64,000 nucleotides of DNA, taken from Streptomyces caniscabiei (lineage in GTDB: Bacteria > Actinomycetota > Actinomycetes > Streptomycetales > Streptomycetaceae). The DNA lies in contig NZ_JABXWI010000001.1 of NCBI RefSeq assembly GCF_014930365.1, positions 569,958 through 633,957 on the forward strand. Direction: 5' to 3'. The notes under the pieces are model-generated. The model searched no databases. It had not been told where the DNA came from and saw only the letters and a program-made list of their open reading frames with translations. Below, piece by piece: positions 1-11,534 of the stretch (within the stretch, counting starts at the first letter, position 1; the number at the start of each line of letters is the position of its first letter). Position numbers and translations under genes: made by a program.

Positions 1-442
1 CCAGCACCGACGCGACCAGCACCGCCACCCGCAGCGGGGCGTCGCCGTCCCCGTCGCCCGCGCGTCCGGCGGACACCGCCAGCGTCGCCAGCCCCAGACA
101 GACCAGGGCCACGGCGGCCCACTCGGCCCGCCGCGGCCGCAGCCCCAGGACGACCGTGCCGGCCACCGCCGTGACCGCCAACGACGCGGCCACCGCCGCC
201 TCCACCAGGAACACCGGCGCCAGCCGCAACGCCACCACCTGCGCCGCGAAACCGAGCGTGTCCAGTCCCGCCCCGACGAGGAACGGCCAGCCGCGCAGCA
301 CCTCCACCACGGTCCGCCCCCGGTCGCGCGCTCCCAAGTCACCCCGCGCGGCCGCCACCCGGCGCGCGCCCAGCGCCTGGAACACGGTCGCCGTCCCCAT
401 GCACACCGCCGCGCACAGCGCCCACGCCACACCCGCCACCAT
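1..442 (-). CDS. DMT/EamA-like integral membrane protein, 3' end outside the window
   Basis: I read this gene directly from the complement; it starts with ATG at 442 and runs off the left edge, so only about 147 N-terminal residues are visible. They are hydrophobic, with at least four likely membrane helices: an N-terminal helix, one after the WPFLVGAGLD stretch, one around FLVEAAVAASLAVTAVAG and one around WAAVALVCLGLATLAVS. The alternation of short helices with basic loops resembles DMT/EamA-type small-molecule transporters, but no diagnostic motif proves transport. It is divergent from the beta-galactosidase gene and shares about 215 bp of intergenic DNA with it. Confidence 0.55.
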   Translation of the reverse strand, partial: MVAGVAWALCAAVCMGTATVFQALGARRVAAARGDLGARDRGRTVVEVLRGWPFLVGAGLDTLGFAAQVVALRLAPVFLVEAAVAASLAVTAVAGTVVLGLRPRRAEWAAVALVCLGLATLAVSAGRAGDGDGDAPLRVAVLVASVL

Positions 443-516
443 GGGGGCACCGTAGGGCGCTCGCCCGGTGGCGTCACGCTCCCACCCTCACGACCGCACA
501 AAGTCCGACAGAGTTA

Positions 517-4636
<4,120 letters not shown>

Positions 4637-4657
4637 CACCTGACGCAGCCGCCGACA

Positions 4658-4700
4658 CGACCGACGCTCGACCGGGCCCTCCCGGCCGAGCGTCCGGTCG
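4658..4700. terminator. Hairpin between convergent genes
   Basis: CGACCGACGCTCG (4658-4670) pairs with 4687-4700 with one bulged base, and the loop contains a further CCGGG/CCCGG helix. It lies between the GH2 stop and the stop of the convergent oxidoreductase, so it can act as a bidirectional terminator. Confidence 0.6.
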
Positions 4701-4740
4701 TCCCTCCCTGGTGCCGTTCGCTCCCTGCCCGGTGCGCCGG

Positions 4741-5622
4741 TCAGCGCACCAGCAGGTCGATCATCCTCGTCGGGCCCTCCTCTCCGTCGCCCTCGGCCAG
4801 GGTGCGGCGCATCAGCGCGAAGTAGGGGGCGAGCAACTCGGGGCTGACGCGCTGCTGTTCGGCGGTGGCCAGGAAGGTCGGGATGCCGGCCACCTGCATG
4901 GCCAGGCTGGAGTCGACGCCCGTGGTGCGGTCGCCGCCGCGCAATTGCTCGGCGGTCCCGTGCACGGACGGGGCCATCGCGGCGAGCCAGTCCGCGAGCA
5001 GCGGGGCGAAGGACGCGGGGTCGATGTTCTCCTCGCGGATCAGGGCGAAGGCGTGCGCGGCACCGGCGAACATGCCGTACATCGCGCTGAGCAGGGCCAC
5101 GTCGTGCAGGGCCGCGAAGCCCGCGTCCTCGCCGACGTAGGTGGTGCCGACCGGGACGGCCAGGGTGGCCCGGTGCTGGTCGAACAACTGCCGCGAACCG
5201 CTGTAGAAGATGTAACCGCCCGCCTCGGGGACGCCGACCATCGGAGGGACGGCCATGATGCCGCCGTCCAGGTAGCGGGCGCCCCGAGCCTCGGCCCACT
5301 CGGCGCGGGCGCGGGCCTGGGCGGGGGTCGTCGTGGTCAGGTTCACCAGGTCGCGGCCGGTGAGGTCGACATCGGCCAGTGCCTTGTCCACGGAGGCGTC
5401 GTCCAACAGGCAGACGACGACGAGGCTGTTCGCCGCGACCGCCTCGGCTGCGCTGTCCGCGACGCTCGCGCCCTCGGCGGCGAGCACCGCGGAACGGGCC
5501 GGGGCGCGGTTCCAGACGGTGAGCGGATGGCCCGCGGCCAGCCACGCGCGGGCCAGCGCCGTGCCCATCGCGCCGAGGCCCAGCGAGGTGACGGCGGTCT
5601 TCTCGGAAGGGTTCTGTGTCAT
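4741..5622 (-). CDS. NAD(P)-binding oxidoreductase, imine-reductase / 6PGDH-like
   Basis: 293-residue protein beginning at ATG 5622 (MTQNPSEK). The N-terminal Rossmann fold has the dinucleotide motif GLGAMGTALARAWLAAGH followed by VWNR, characteristic of the beta-hydroxyacid dehydrogenase/6-phosphogluconate dehydrogenase superfamily. The helical second half and total length match bacterial imine reductases, which reduce cyclic imines with NADPH, rather than true 6PGDH (too short). It is divergent from an HxlR regulator with a 98-bp gap. Such HxlR/oxidoreductase pairs often respond to electrophiles or quinones; that role is inferred. No strong ribosome binding site precedes the chosen start. 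Confidence 0.75.
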   Translation of the reverse strand: MTQNPSEKTAVTSLGLGAMGTALARAWLAAGHPLTVWNRAPARSAVLAAEGASVADSAAEAVAANSLVVVCLLDDASVDKALADVDLTGRDLVNLTTTTPAQARARAEWAEARGARYLDGGIMAVPPMVGVPEAGGYIFYSGSRQLFDQHRATLAVPVGTTYVGEDAGFAALHDVALLSAMYGMFAGAAHAFALIREENIDPASFAPLLADWLAAMAPSVHGTAEQLRGGDRTTGVDSSLAMQVAGIPTFLATAEQQRVSPELLAPYFALMRRTLAEGDGEEGPTRMIDLLVR

Positions 5623-5663
5623 GCCGAACAGGCTGGTCACGGGCGCGAAACCGATCAAGTACG

Positions 5664-5675
5664 CACTTCGGAGTG
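5664..5675. promoter_or_regulatory. Inverted repeat in the HxlR/oxidoreductase divergent region
   Basis: CACT-TCGG-AGTG is centred in the 98-bp gap, inside a larger partly symmetric stretch from about 5658 to 5684. Its position suits an HxlR dimer site controlling both genes. Confidence 0.4.
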
Positions 5676-5720
5676 GGTGGTTACCCTGAGGTGAGCGAGC
5701 ACGTCGGAGGGGTGGGGGAC

Positions 5721-6059
5721 ATGGCGACGCTGAACCGGCCGGGCGCACCGGACGAGCACATCTGCGGGATCGACACCGCGATGGAGGTGATCGGCGGCAG
5801 GTGGAAGGTCCTGATCCTGTGGGCGCTGCACGAGCAGCCCGGTCGCCGATTCGGTGAGCTGCGCCGGCTGCTTCCGGGCGTCAGCGAGAAGGTGCTGGCC
5901 TCCCATCTGCGGGAGATGGAGACGGACGGGATCGTGCGTCGCGTCTCCTACGACGAGGTGCCGCCCCGCGTCGAGTACTCGCTGACCGAGGACGGGACAC
6001 GCCTCAACACCGCGCTCGAACCGCTGGCCTCCTGGGGCCGGGAGCGGTCGACGCGGTAG
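5721..6059 (+). CDS. HxlR-family winged-helix transcriptional regulator
   Basis: 112-residue regulator; ATG 5721 lies 8 nt after GGAGGGG and gives the usual family length, so an upstream in-frame extension to 5616 is not needed. The core begins with the family signature Cys (HICGIDTAMEVIGGRWKVLILWALHEQPGRRF), followed by the recognition helix (RFGELRRLLPGVSEKVLASHLREME) and wing (DGIVRRVSYDEVPPRVEYSLTEDG). The single Cys near the N-terminus is the type that senses aldehydes, quinones or disulfide stress in HxlR/YodB/QorR proteins. It probably controls the divergent oxidoreductase and itself. Confidence 0.88.
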   Translation: MATLNRPGAPDEHICGIDTAMEVIGGRWKVLILWALHEQPGRRFGELRRLLPGVSEKVLASHLREMETDGIVRRVSYDEVPPRVEYSLTEDGTRLNTALEPLASWGRERSTR

Positions 6060-6280
6060 GCGCCCCGGCGCCTCGCGGGCTGCGCGTCCCTGTGCACCGC
6101 TGTGGCGTCCACGAAGCCCTGGGCCCTCGGGCGCACGAACGTGATCGTGATGCCGCCCACGCGTGAACGCGCGGGTGGGAAGGTGGCGGGCCGCAGGGGC
6201 TGACCCCCGTCCGCCCCTCGACGTCGAGGCGGTCCGTCGGGGCGATGTGACCGGTTCAAAAACCACCCGTGTCACACCCG

Positions 6281-6309
6281 TTGACTTCCTTCTCGCGTGG
6301 CTCTACTTT
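6281..6309 (+). promoter_or_regulatory. Promoter of the GH27-GH43 operon
   Basis: TTGACT (6281-6286) and TACTTT (6304-6309) have the optimal 17-bp spacing, about 75 bp upstream of the start codon. No competing promoter is visible in the 320-bp gap. Confidence 0.55.
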
Positions 6310-6315
6310 CGGCCA

Positions 6316-6366
6316 GCCGATACGTTCGGCGAGCCGATCCTTGTTCGAGATATCGACGGCGATATC
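6316..6366. promoter_or_regulatory. Two adjacent inverted repeats between promoter and start codon
   Basis: GCCGA-N5-TCGGC spans 6316-6330 and GATATCG-N4-CGATATC spans 6349-6366. The second is a perfect 7-bp dyad just upstream of the GAAGGAG ribosome binding site. Downstream position suggests repressor operators, plausibly sugar-responsive, although no dedicated regulator gene lies adjacent. Confidence 0.4.
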
Positions 6367-6381
6367 CATCGAAGGAGCCGC

Positions 6382-8382
6382 ATGTTCCCCCCTCCCCGCA
6401 TTGACTCCCCCGGCTTCGGGCGCCGTTGCAGAAACGCCGCCGTACGCGCCCTCGCCCTGGCGACGACCGCGACGGCCGCCCTGCTCTTCGCCCAGCCGAC
6501 GACCGCGCCGACGTCACCCGTCACCGAACTCGACGCCGCACCCGTAGCGGTGACGGACCGTCAAATACCTGTCCCCGAAGCCCCGATGGGCTGGGCCTCC
6601 TGGAACGCCTTCGCCGCGAAGGTCGACTACAACGTGATCAAGCAGCAGGTCGACGCGTTCGTCGCGGCCGGGCTGCCCGAGGCCGGCTACGAGTACATCA
6701 ACATCGACGAGGGCTGGTGGCAGGGCACGCGCGACAGCGCGGGCAACATCACCATCGACGAGGCCGAATGGCCCGGCGGCATGAAGGCCATCGCCGACTA
6801 CATCCACAGCAAGGGCCTGAAGGCGGGCATCTACACCGACGCCGGCAAGGACGGCTGCGGCTACTACTTCCCCACCGGCCGCCCGGCCGCTCCCGGCAGC
6901 GGCAGCGAGGGCCACTACGTCCAGGACATGACGCAGTTCTCGAAGTGGGGCTTCGACTTCGTGAAGGTCGACTGGTGCGGCGGCGACGCCGAGGGCCTCG
7001 ACCCGAAGACGACCTACCAGGCGATCAGCGACGCCGTCGCCACCGCGACCGCCACCACCGGCCGCCCCCTCGCCCTCTCCCTGTGCAACTGGGGCTACTC
7101 CAACCCCTGGAACTGGGCGCCGGGCATGGGCCCGATGTGGCGGACGAACACGGACATCTTCTACCACGGCCAGGGCCTGACGTACGCGGGCATGCTGACC
7201 AACTACGACCGGAACGTGCACCCCACGGCCCAGCACACCGGCTACTACAACGACCCCGACATGCTGATGATCGGCATGGGTCTCACCGCCGCCCAGGACC
7301 GCACCCACATGAACCTGTGGGCGATCTCCGGCGCCCCGCTGCTCGCCGGCAACGACCTCTCCACCATGACCACCGAGACGGCGAACATCCTCAAGAACCC
7401 CGAGGTCATCGCCGTCGACCAGGACCCCCGCGGCCTCCAGGGCGTCAAGGTCGCCGAGGACACCACCGGTCTCCAGGTGTACGGCAAGGTCCTCTCCGGC
7501 ACCGGCAACCGCGCGGTCGTCCTGCTCAACCGCACCTCCACCACGCAGAACATGACCGTCCGCTGGTCCGACCTCGGTCTGACGAACGCCTCCGCGACCG
7601 TCCGTAACCTGTGGAGCCGTACCAACGTCGGTACGCCCGGCACGAGTTACACCACGAGCGTCCCGGCGGGCACCTCGGTCATGCTCACCGTCAAGGGCGG
7701 CACCGAGCAGTCGGCCGCCTCGTACAACGGCACAGCGAGCTTCTCCGGCGTGGTCGCCGGGAACACCGGCCTGAAGACGGTCGACGTCTCCTACACCAAC
7801 AACACCTCCACGGCCCGCGTCGGCACCCTCACCGTCAACGGCCAGACCTCCACCAAGGTCTCCTTCCCGCCGACCGGCTCCTCCCCCGGCAACATCTCCG
7901 TCGCCATGTCGCTCACCAAGGGCAGCGCCAACACGATCACCTTCTCCGGCGCCCCGACCCTCGAAGGCATCGTCGTACGGCCGCTGCCGGGCACCAACGG
8001 CACCGTGATCACCGGCACGGGCTCCGGCCGCTGCGCCGACATCAACAACAACACGATCACCAACGGCACCGACGCCCAGCTGTGGGACTGCTCCGGCGGG
8101 CAGAACCAGGTCTGGCAGTACACCTCCCGCAAGGAACTCGTCGTGTACGGCAACAAGTGCCTCGACGCCTGGGACCGCGGCACCTCCAACGGCACCCGCG
8201 TCGTCATCTGGGACTGCCACGGCGGCACCAACCAGCAGTGGAACGTGAACGCCGACGGCACGATCGTCAACGTCAACTCCGGTCTCTGCCTGGACGCCTA
8301 CAACGCCGCGACCACCAACGGCACGAAGCTCGTCCTGTGGTCCTGCAACGGCCAGAACAACCAGAAGTGGAGCCTGACATGA
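6382..8382 (+). CDS. Secreted GH27 alpha-galactosidase with C-terminal ricin-type lectin (CBM13)
   Basis: 666-residue exported enzyme starting at ATG 6382 after GAAGGAG. A long signal sequence (about residues 1-55) precedes a GH27 barrel opening with MGWASWNAF. The nucleophile Asp is about residue 197 (KVDWCGG) and the acid/base Asp about 293 (NDPDMLMIG), both standard for retaining alpha-galactosidases. A beta-sandwich region and CBM35-like segment (about 425-550) are followed by a beta-trefoil with three repeated QxW-type units to the C-terminus, predicted to bind galactosides. It probably removes alpha-galactosyl side chains from galactomannan or related polymers. Its stop overlaps the next start as ATGA. 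Confidence 0.93.
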   Translation: MFPPPRIDSPGFGRRCRNAAVRALALATTATAALLFAQPTTAPTSPVTELDAAPVAVTDRQIPVPEAPMGWASWNAFAAKVDYNVIKQQVDAFVAAGLPEAGYEYINIDEGWWQGTRDSAGNITIDEAEWPGGMKAIADYIHSKGLKAGIYTDAGKDGCGYYFPTGRPAAPGSGSEGHYVQDMTQFSKWGFDFVKVDWCGGDAEGLDPKTTYQAISDAVATATATTGRPLALSLCNWGYSNPWNWAPGMGPMWRTNTDIFYHGQGLTYAGMLTNYDRNVHPTAQHTGYYNDPDMLMIGMGLTAAQDRTHMNLWAISGAPLLAGNDLSTMTTETANILKNPEVIAVDQDPRGLQGVKVAEDTTGLQVYGKVLSGTGNRAVVLLNRTSTTQNMTVRWSDLGLTNASATVRNLWSRTNVGTPGTSYTTSVPAGTSVMLTVKGGTEQSAASYNGTASFSGVVAGNTGLKTVDVSYTNNTSTARVGTLTVNGQTSTKVSFPPTGSSPGNISVAMSLTKGSANTITFSGAPTLEGIVVRPLPGTNGTVITGTGSGRCADINNNTITNGTDAQLWDCSGGQNQVWQYTSRKELVVYGNKCLDAWDRGTSNGTRVVIWDCHGGTNQQWNVNADGTIVNVNSGLCLDAYNAATTNGTKLVLWSCNGQNNQKWSLT

Positions 8383-9776
8383 GCCGCATGACCAGCGGGC
8401 CCGGCCTCTCCCGCCGCATGTTCCTCGGCACGGCGGCGACCGTGCCACTGGCCGCCACCGGTGTGCTCACCCTCGGCGCCGGCACCGCCCACGCCGCCGA
8501 CTCCGCGTACGCGATGGTCTACTTCACCGAGTCCAACACCATGCTGGAGGCCGACTACGGCCTGCACCTGGCCGTCAGCCAGGACGGCCTGAACTGGACC
8601 CCGCTGAACCAGAACGCCCCGCTGGTCACCCCGACCCAGGGCGCCGGCGGCCTGCGCGACCCGTTCCTGATGCGCAAGCAGGACGGCACGTTCGTCGTCC
8701 TGGCGACGGACCTCAAGGGCACCGACTGGAACTACAACAGCACGTACATCCATGTCTGGGACTCCGCCGACCTGCGGACCTTCACCGGCTACCGGCGGCT
8801 GAAGCTCCACGACATGACCAGCACCCACAGCTGGGCGCCGGAGGCCTACTGGGACGCCTCACGCGGCCAGTACGGCATCCTCTACTCCTCCGTGAACAGC
8901 AGCGGCCACAACGTGATCATGGTCAGCTACACCACGGACTTCGTCACGTCGACCAACCCCCAGGTCTTCTTCGACCCGGGCTACGACATCATCGACGGCA
9001 ACCTCACGGTCGGCGTCAACGGCGTCAACTACCTCTACTACAAGGTCAACCAGACCCTGGTCGGCGCCCGCTCCACCACCCTCAACCCGGGCAGCTTCAC
9101 CCCGTTCAGCACGGGCGTCGCGCACGGCGGCACCGAGGCCCCCACGGTGGTGAAGTCCCTGACGTCCTCCGCCTGGTACCTCTGGGGGGACACGTACACC
9201 CCCAACGGCGTCTTCTACGTCTGGCAGTCGAACGACCTCGCCTCCGGCACCTGGACCGCCCTCGACCAGAAGCTCTACACCCAGCCGCTCAACTCCAAGC
9301 ACTGCGGCATCCACCCCATCACGTCGACGGAGTACACCAACCTGCTGGCCAAGTGGGGCGCCCCCACCTGGAACCGCCTGAAGTCGTACAACTTCCCGTC
9401 CCGCTACGTCCGCCACAGCAGCTACGTGGGCCGTATCGACGAGTACCCCTTCGACCCGTTCACCGACTCCCAGTGGAAGCTGGTCCCGGGCCTCGCGGAC
9501 TCCTCGGCGGTCTCCTTCCAGTCGGTGAACTTCCCGACCCGCTATCTGCGCCACTACAACTACGCGCTCCGCCTCGACGCGAACGACGGCACGTCGACGT
9601 TCGCCGCGGACGCCACGTTCACCCGCGTCGCCGGCCTCGCCGACTCGACGTGGTCCTCGTTCCGCTCGTACAACAACCCGACCCGCTACATCCGGCACAG
9701 CAACTACCTGCTCCGCATCGACCCGATCTCGACGGCGACGGAGCGGGCGGACGCGACGTTCCGGGTGGGCTACTGA
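8379..9776 (+). CDS. Secreted GH43 family glycosidase with AbfB (CBM42) domain
   Basis: 465-residue protein translationally coupled to the alpha-galactosidase by an ATGA overlap. The N-terminus carries a twin-arginine signal (SRRMFLG) ending in AHAA. The five-bladed propeller contains GH43 landmarks GLRDPFLM, HSWAPEAYWD, IIDGNLTV and GTEAPTVVK, the last probably holding the general-acid Glu. The last 130 residues contain three repeats of the SYN/NPTRYIRHSNY type, the arabinofuranose-binding AbfB trefoil. An exo-arabinofuranosidase or arabinan-active enzyme is most likely. The pair would cooperate on arabinogalactan or pectic side chains. Confidence 0.9.
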   Translation: MSRMTSGPGLSRRMFLGTAATVPLAATGVLTLGAGTAHAADSAYAMVYFTESNTMLEADYGLHLAVSQDGLNWTPLNQNAPLVTPTQGAGGLRDPFLMRKQDGTFVVLATDLKGTDWNYNSTYIHVWDSADLRTFTGYRRLKLHDMTSTHSWAPEAYWDASRGQYGILYSSVNSSGHNVIMVSYTTDFVTSTNPQVFFDPGYDIIDGNLTVGVNGVNYLYYKVNQTLVGARSTTLNPGSFTPFSTGVAHGGTEAPTVVKSLTSSAWYLWGDTYTPNGVFYVWQSNDLASGTWTALDQKLYTQPLNSKHCGIHPITSTEYTNLLAKWGAPTWNRLKSYNFPSRYVRHSSYVGRIDEYPFDPFTDSQWKLVPGLADSSAVSFQSVNFPTRYLRHYNYALRLDANDGTSTFAADATFTRVAGLADSTWSSFRSYNNPTRYIRHSNYLLRIDPISTATERADATFRVGY

Positions 9777-9790
9777 CACCCATGCCCCCG

Positions 9791-9823
9791 GCTGGTCCGG
9801 AGCCTCAGCGGCCCCGGACCAGC
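9791..9823 (+). terminator. Intrinsic terminator after the GH27-GH43 operon
   Basis: A perfect 10-bp stem, GCTGGTCCGG (9791-9800) with CCGGACCAGC (9814-9823), lies 14 bp after the GH43 stop. No T-run follows, as is common in actinomycetes. Confidence 0.7.
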
Positions 9824-10057
9824 TCGGCCGCGCCGAACGACACGTTGGTGGTCGTACGCGCCGTCGTCGAAGAGATGCCAGCCGTCCGTCGCCCCATGGC
9901 CCGGTCCTCCTCGTCGGTCTTCGTCGGGCCCGATTCAACTCCGGTACGGGGAGAAGGCGAAGCCGGCGGACCGGACGGGGCGGATCGAACGTTCAGGCGC
10001 GCCCCTGCGTCTCAGTACCGATCGTGCGGTCGGACGAGCGGAAACGCGGAGGGTCTC

Positions 10058-10744
10058 ATGGGGGAGCCGGACGAGCGCGGGTGGACGTGGACCCGGACCT
10101 GGACGTCAACGCGGAGCGGGCGCGGCCCGGGTACCCGTACCCGCTCCCGTTCCCGTGGCGGAGCCGCCGCGGCCGTGCTGGGCTCCCTCGTCGTACTCGG
10201 CGGCATCCAGGGATCGGCGGCCGACGCCCAGAGCGTGGAGATCGTGTCGACCCCGACGAGGACCTGCCACGGCACCCAGCCGAAGGGCAGCCTCGCCGGT
10301 CACGCGAGGGACGGCGTCCCTGAGGACACCCCACTCGAACGCACCCTGAGCTACGTGGACGAGCTGGTCGCCGGCCGCCACGCCCCGGTCTACACGGGCA
10401 TGGTCCTGGACGAGGACGCGGCTTCCCTGGACGTCTACCGCATCCCCTCCGCCCCCTTCGACACGGCCGTCTGCGAAGGCGCCGAGAAGGGCGTGACCGT
10501 ACGGCTCCACGACCGCGACATCAACGAGAAGGACCTCAACGCCCTCCTCGACCGCGTCAGCGAGGACATGAGCCGCTGGGACGGCACCTTCGCCCTGCGC
10601 GAGGTCGGCCTGGACGGCACCGGCTTCGTCCACGTCGGCGTGGACGACCCCGAGACCGCCGAGCCGATCCTCCACGAGGCGTACGGCGAGCGGAACGCCA
10701 AGTACCTCCGCGTCGAGTACGCCCCGCAGGCGCACTTGCTCTGA
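10058..10744 (+). CDS. Secreted protein of unknown function
   Basis: 228-residue protein from ATG 10058 after GCGGAGGG; an in-frame extension upstream to 9353 is discarded because it overlaps the GH43 gene. A strongly basic, Thr/Arg-rich n-region (about 35 residues) leads to a hydrophobic segment (AAAVLGSLVVLGGIQGSAADA), a Sec-type signal or anchor. The exported part has two Cys (CHGTQ and VCEGAEKG) that could form a disulfide and a C-terminal alpha/beta-looking region (HDRDINEKDLNALLDRV). I recognise no catalytic motif or family. It is followed immediately by the small-RNA locus. Confidence 0.7.
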   Translation: MGEPDERGWTWTRTWTSTRSGRGPGTRTRSRSRGGAAAAVLGSLVVLGGIQGSAADAQSVEIVSTPTRTCHGTQPKGSLAGHARDGVPEDTPLERTLSYVDELVAGRHAPVYTGMVLDEDAASLDVYRIPSAPFDTAVCEGAEKGVTVRLHDRDINEKDLNALLDRVSEDMSRWDGTFALREVGLDGTGFVHVGVDDPETAEPILHEAYGERNAKYLRVEYAPQAHLL

Positions 10745-10761
10745 CCGGCCACGACCGAGGA

Positions 10762-10789
10762 TGCAACGACCCTGAAGATCCGCTATAGT
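10762..10789 (+). promoter_or_regulatory. Promoter of the tRNA-like small RNA
   Basis: TATAGT (10784-10789) is a strong -10 match preceded at 16 bp by TGCAAC. Predicted initiation near 10796 would begin the transcript at the base of the leader hairpin. Confidence 0.5.
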
Positions 10790-10795
10790 TGATCT

Positions 10796-10834
10796 CGAGC
10801 CGCTCACCGGAAATCGAAATCCCGGTAGCACTCG
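10796..10834 (+). ncRNA. 5' leader hairpin of the tRNA-like transcript
   Basis: CGAG/CTCG (10796-10799 with 10831-10834), GCT/AGC and ACCGG/CCGGT (10806-10810 with 10822-10826) form a broken hairpin with an 11-nt A-rich loop. It directly precedes the tRNA-like fold and could be leader, processing signal or regulatory domain. Confidence 0.5.
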
Positions 10835-10836
10835 AT

Positions 10837-10909
10837 GCGTTGGTGGTCCAAGGAAAGACGCCCCGCTTCCTGCGGGGAAATGCAGGTGCAAGGCCTGCCC
10901 GGCGCTCCA
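10837..10909 (+). tRNA. Non-canonical tRNA-Gly(UCC)-like gene with UGCA in place of TpsiC
   Basis: These 73 nt fold as a cloverleaf: acceptor GCGTTGG/CCGGCGC (7 bp, two G-U), U8, D-stem GTCC/AGAC (last pair mismatched), D-loop with A14, A15, G18-G19 and A21, anticodon stem CCCCG/CGGGG, loop CTTCCTG (U33, anticodon UCC), variable loop AAAT, T-stem GCAGG/CCTGC, discriminator U and encoded CCA. G1-C72, C2-G71, G3-C70, U73, C35 and C36 fit glycine identity. The T-loop is TGCAAGG, so position 55 is G and the local sequence reads GUGCA; staphylococcal glycine tRNAs used for peptidoglycan rather than translation carry the same substitution. Positions 37 (U) and 38 (G) are also atypical. Charging and use are inferred. 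Confidence 0.6.
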
Positions 10910-10914
10910 CAGAA

Positions 10915-10949
10915 TGAGCCCCGCTTCACAGCATGTGAAGCGGGGCTCA
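10915..10949. terminator. Strong intrinsic terminator after the tRNA-like gene
   Basis: A perfect 16-bp stem (10915-10930 with 10934-10949) closes a 3-nt loop, 5 nt after the encoded CCA. The same hairpin can terminate the convergent gene that ends at 10967. Confidence 0.8.
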
Positions 10950-10966
10950 TCGCGTTGAGGTGTCCC

Positions 10967-11368
10967 CTAGCCCCTCTGCCGCTGCCGCCCCAGCAACAGG
11001 GCTCCCCCGGCCGCCACCACGGCTGCCGCCCCCACCGCTCCGGCGGCCATGAAGCCCCCGTTGGAACGCCACGACAGCACCGACCACCGTGACTGCGCGG
11101 AGAACAGGGACCCCGTACTCAGCCACGAGCCGGTCGAGATCAGTGACAGCGAGGACCCGATCGAGCCGGCGGACAGGGCGCTCCCGATCGAACCGACCGA
11201 CAGGACCGACCCGACGGACCCCACGGAGAGCACCGACCCGACGGACCCGATCGACAGCAGGGAGTCCTTGGACCACAACGACAGCACGGACCCGGAGGGG
11301 GAGGCCGAGGAGGAGGAACAGCGGCCGGACGGCAAGGACAGCACGGATGGCATGGACGGCTTCGTCAT
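10967..11368 (-). CDS. Serine-triplet repeat protein with C-terminal membrane anchor
   Basis: 133-residue protein from ATG 11368 (MTKPSMPSVLS); the frame stays open upstream to 11548 but this Met is the first near a purine-rich stretch. The centre is a tandem nonapeptide repeat, consensus SVLSVGSVG, with Ser every third residue over about 75 residues and no charged residues. It ends with a transmembrane helix (AAGAVGAAAVVAAGGALLLG) and a basic tail (RQRQRG), so the repeat probably faces outside, tail-anchored. The opposite strand is also open and repetitive, but it lacks any such membrane signature. No function is known to me. Confidence 0.6.
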   Translation of the reverse strand: MTKPSMPSVLSLPSGRCSSSSASPSGSVLSLWSKDSLLSIGSVGSVLSVGSVGSVLSVGSIGSALSAGSIGSSLSLISTGSWLSTGSLFSAQSRWSVLSWRSNGGFMAAGAVGAAAVVAAGGALLLGRQRQRG

Positions 11369-11534
11369 ACGGCCATCCTGCCCGTGACGCTCTCCCGGGC
11401 GGAGCCTTCCGGCGACGACGGCCGGAAACCGTGTCGGCTCGGCCGGGCTCGGCACCGGGGACTCGACGGATCCGCCGAACGTTGTCGCCCCGTCCGGCGT
11501 CCCAGTGGTGACCGTCCACGAAGGGGCCACCGCC

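Noticed and set aside
11049..11387. Plus-strand frame with DPTDPTES-type repeats
   Set aside because: It is the complement of the Ser-repeat gene; only the minus strand has a Met start with an ending membrane helix and basic tail.
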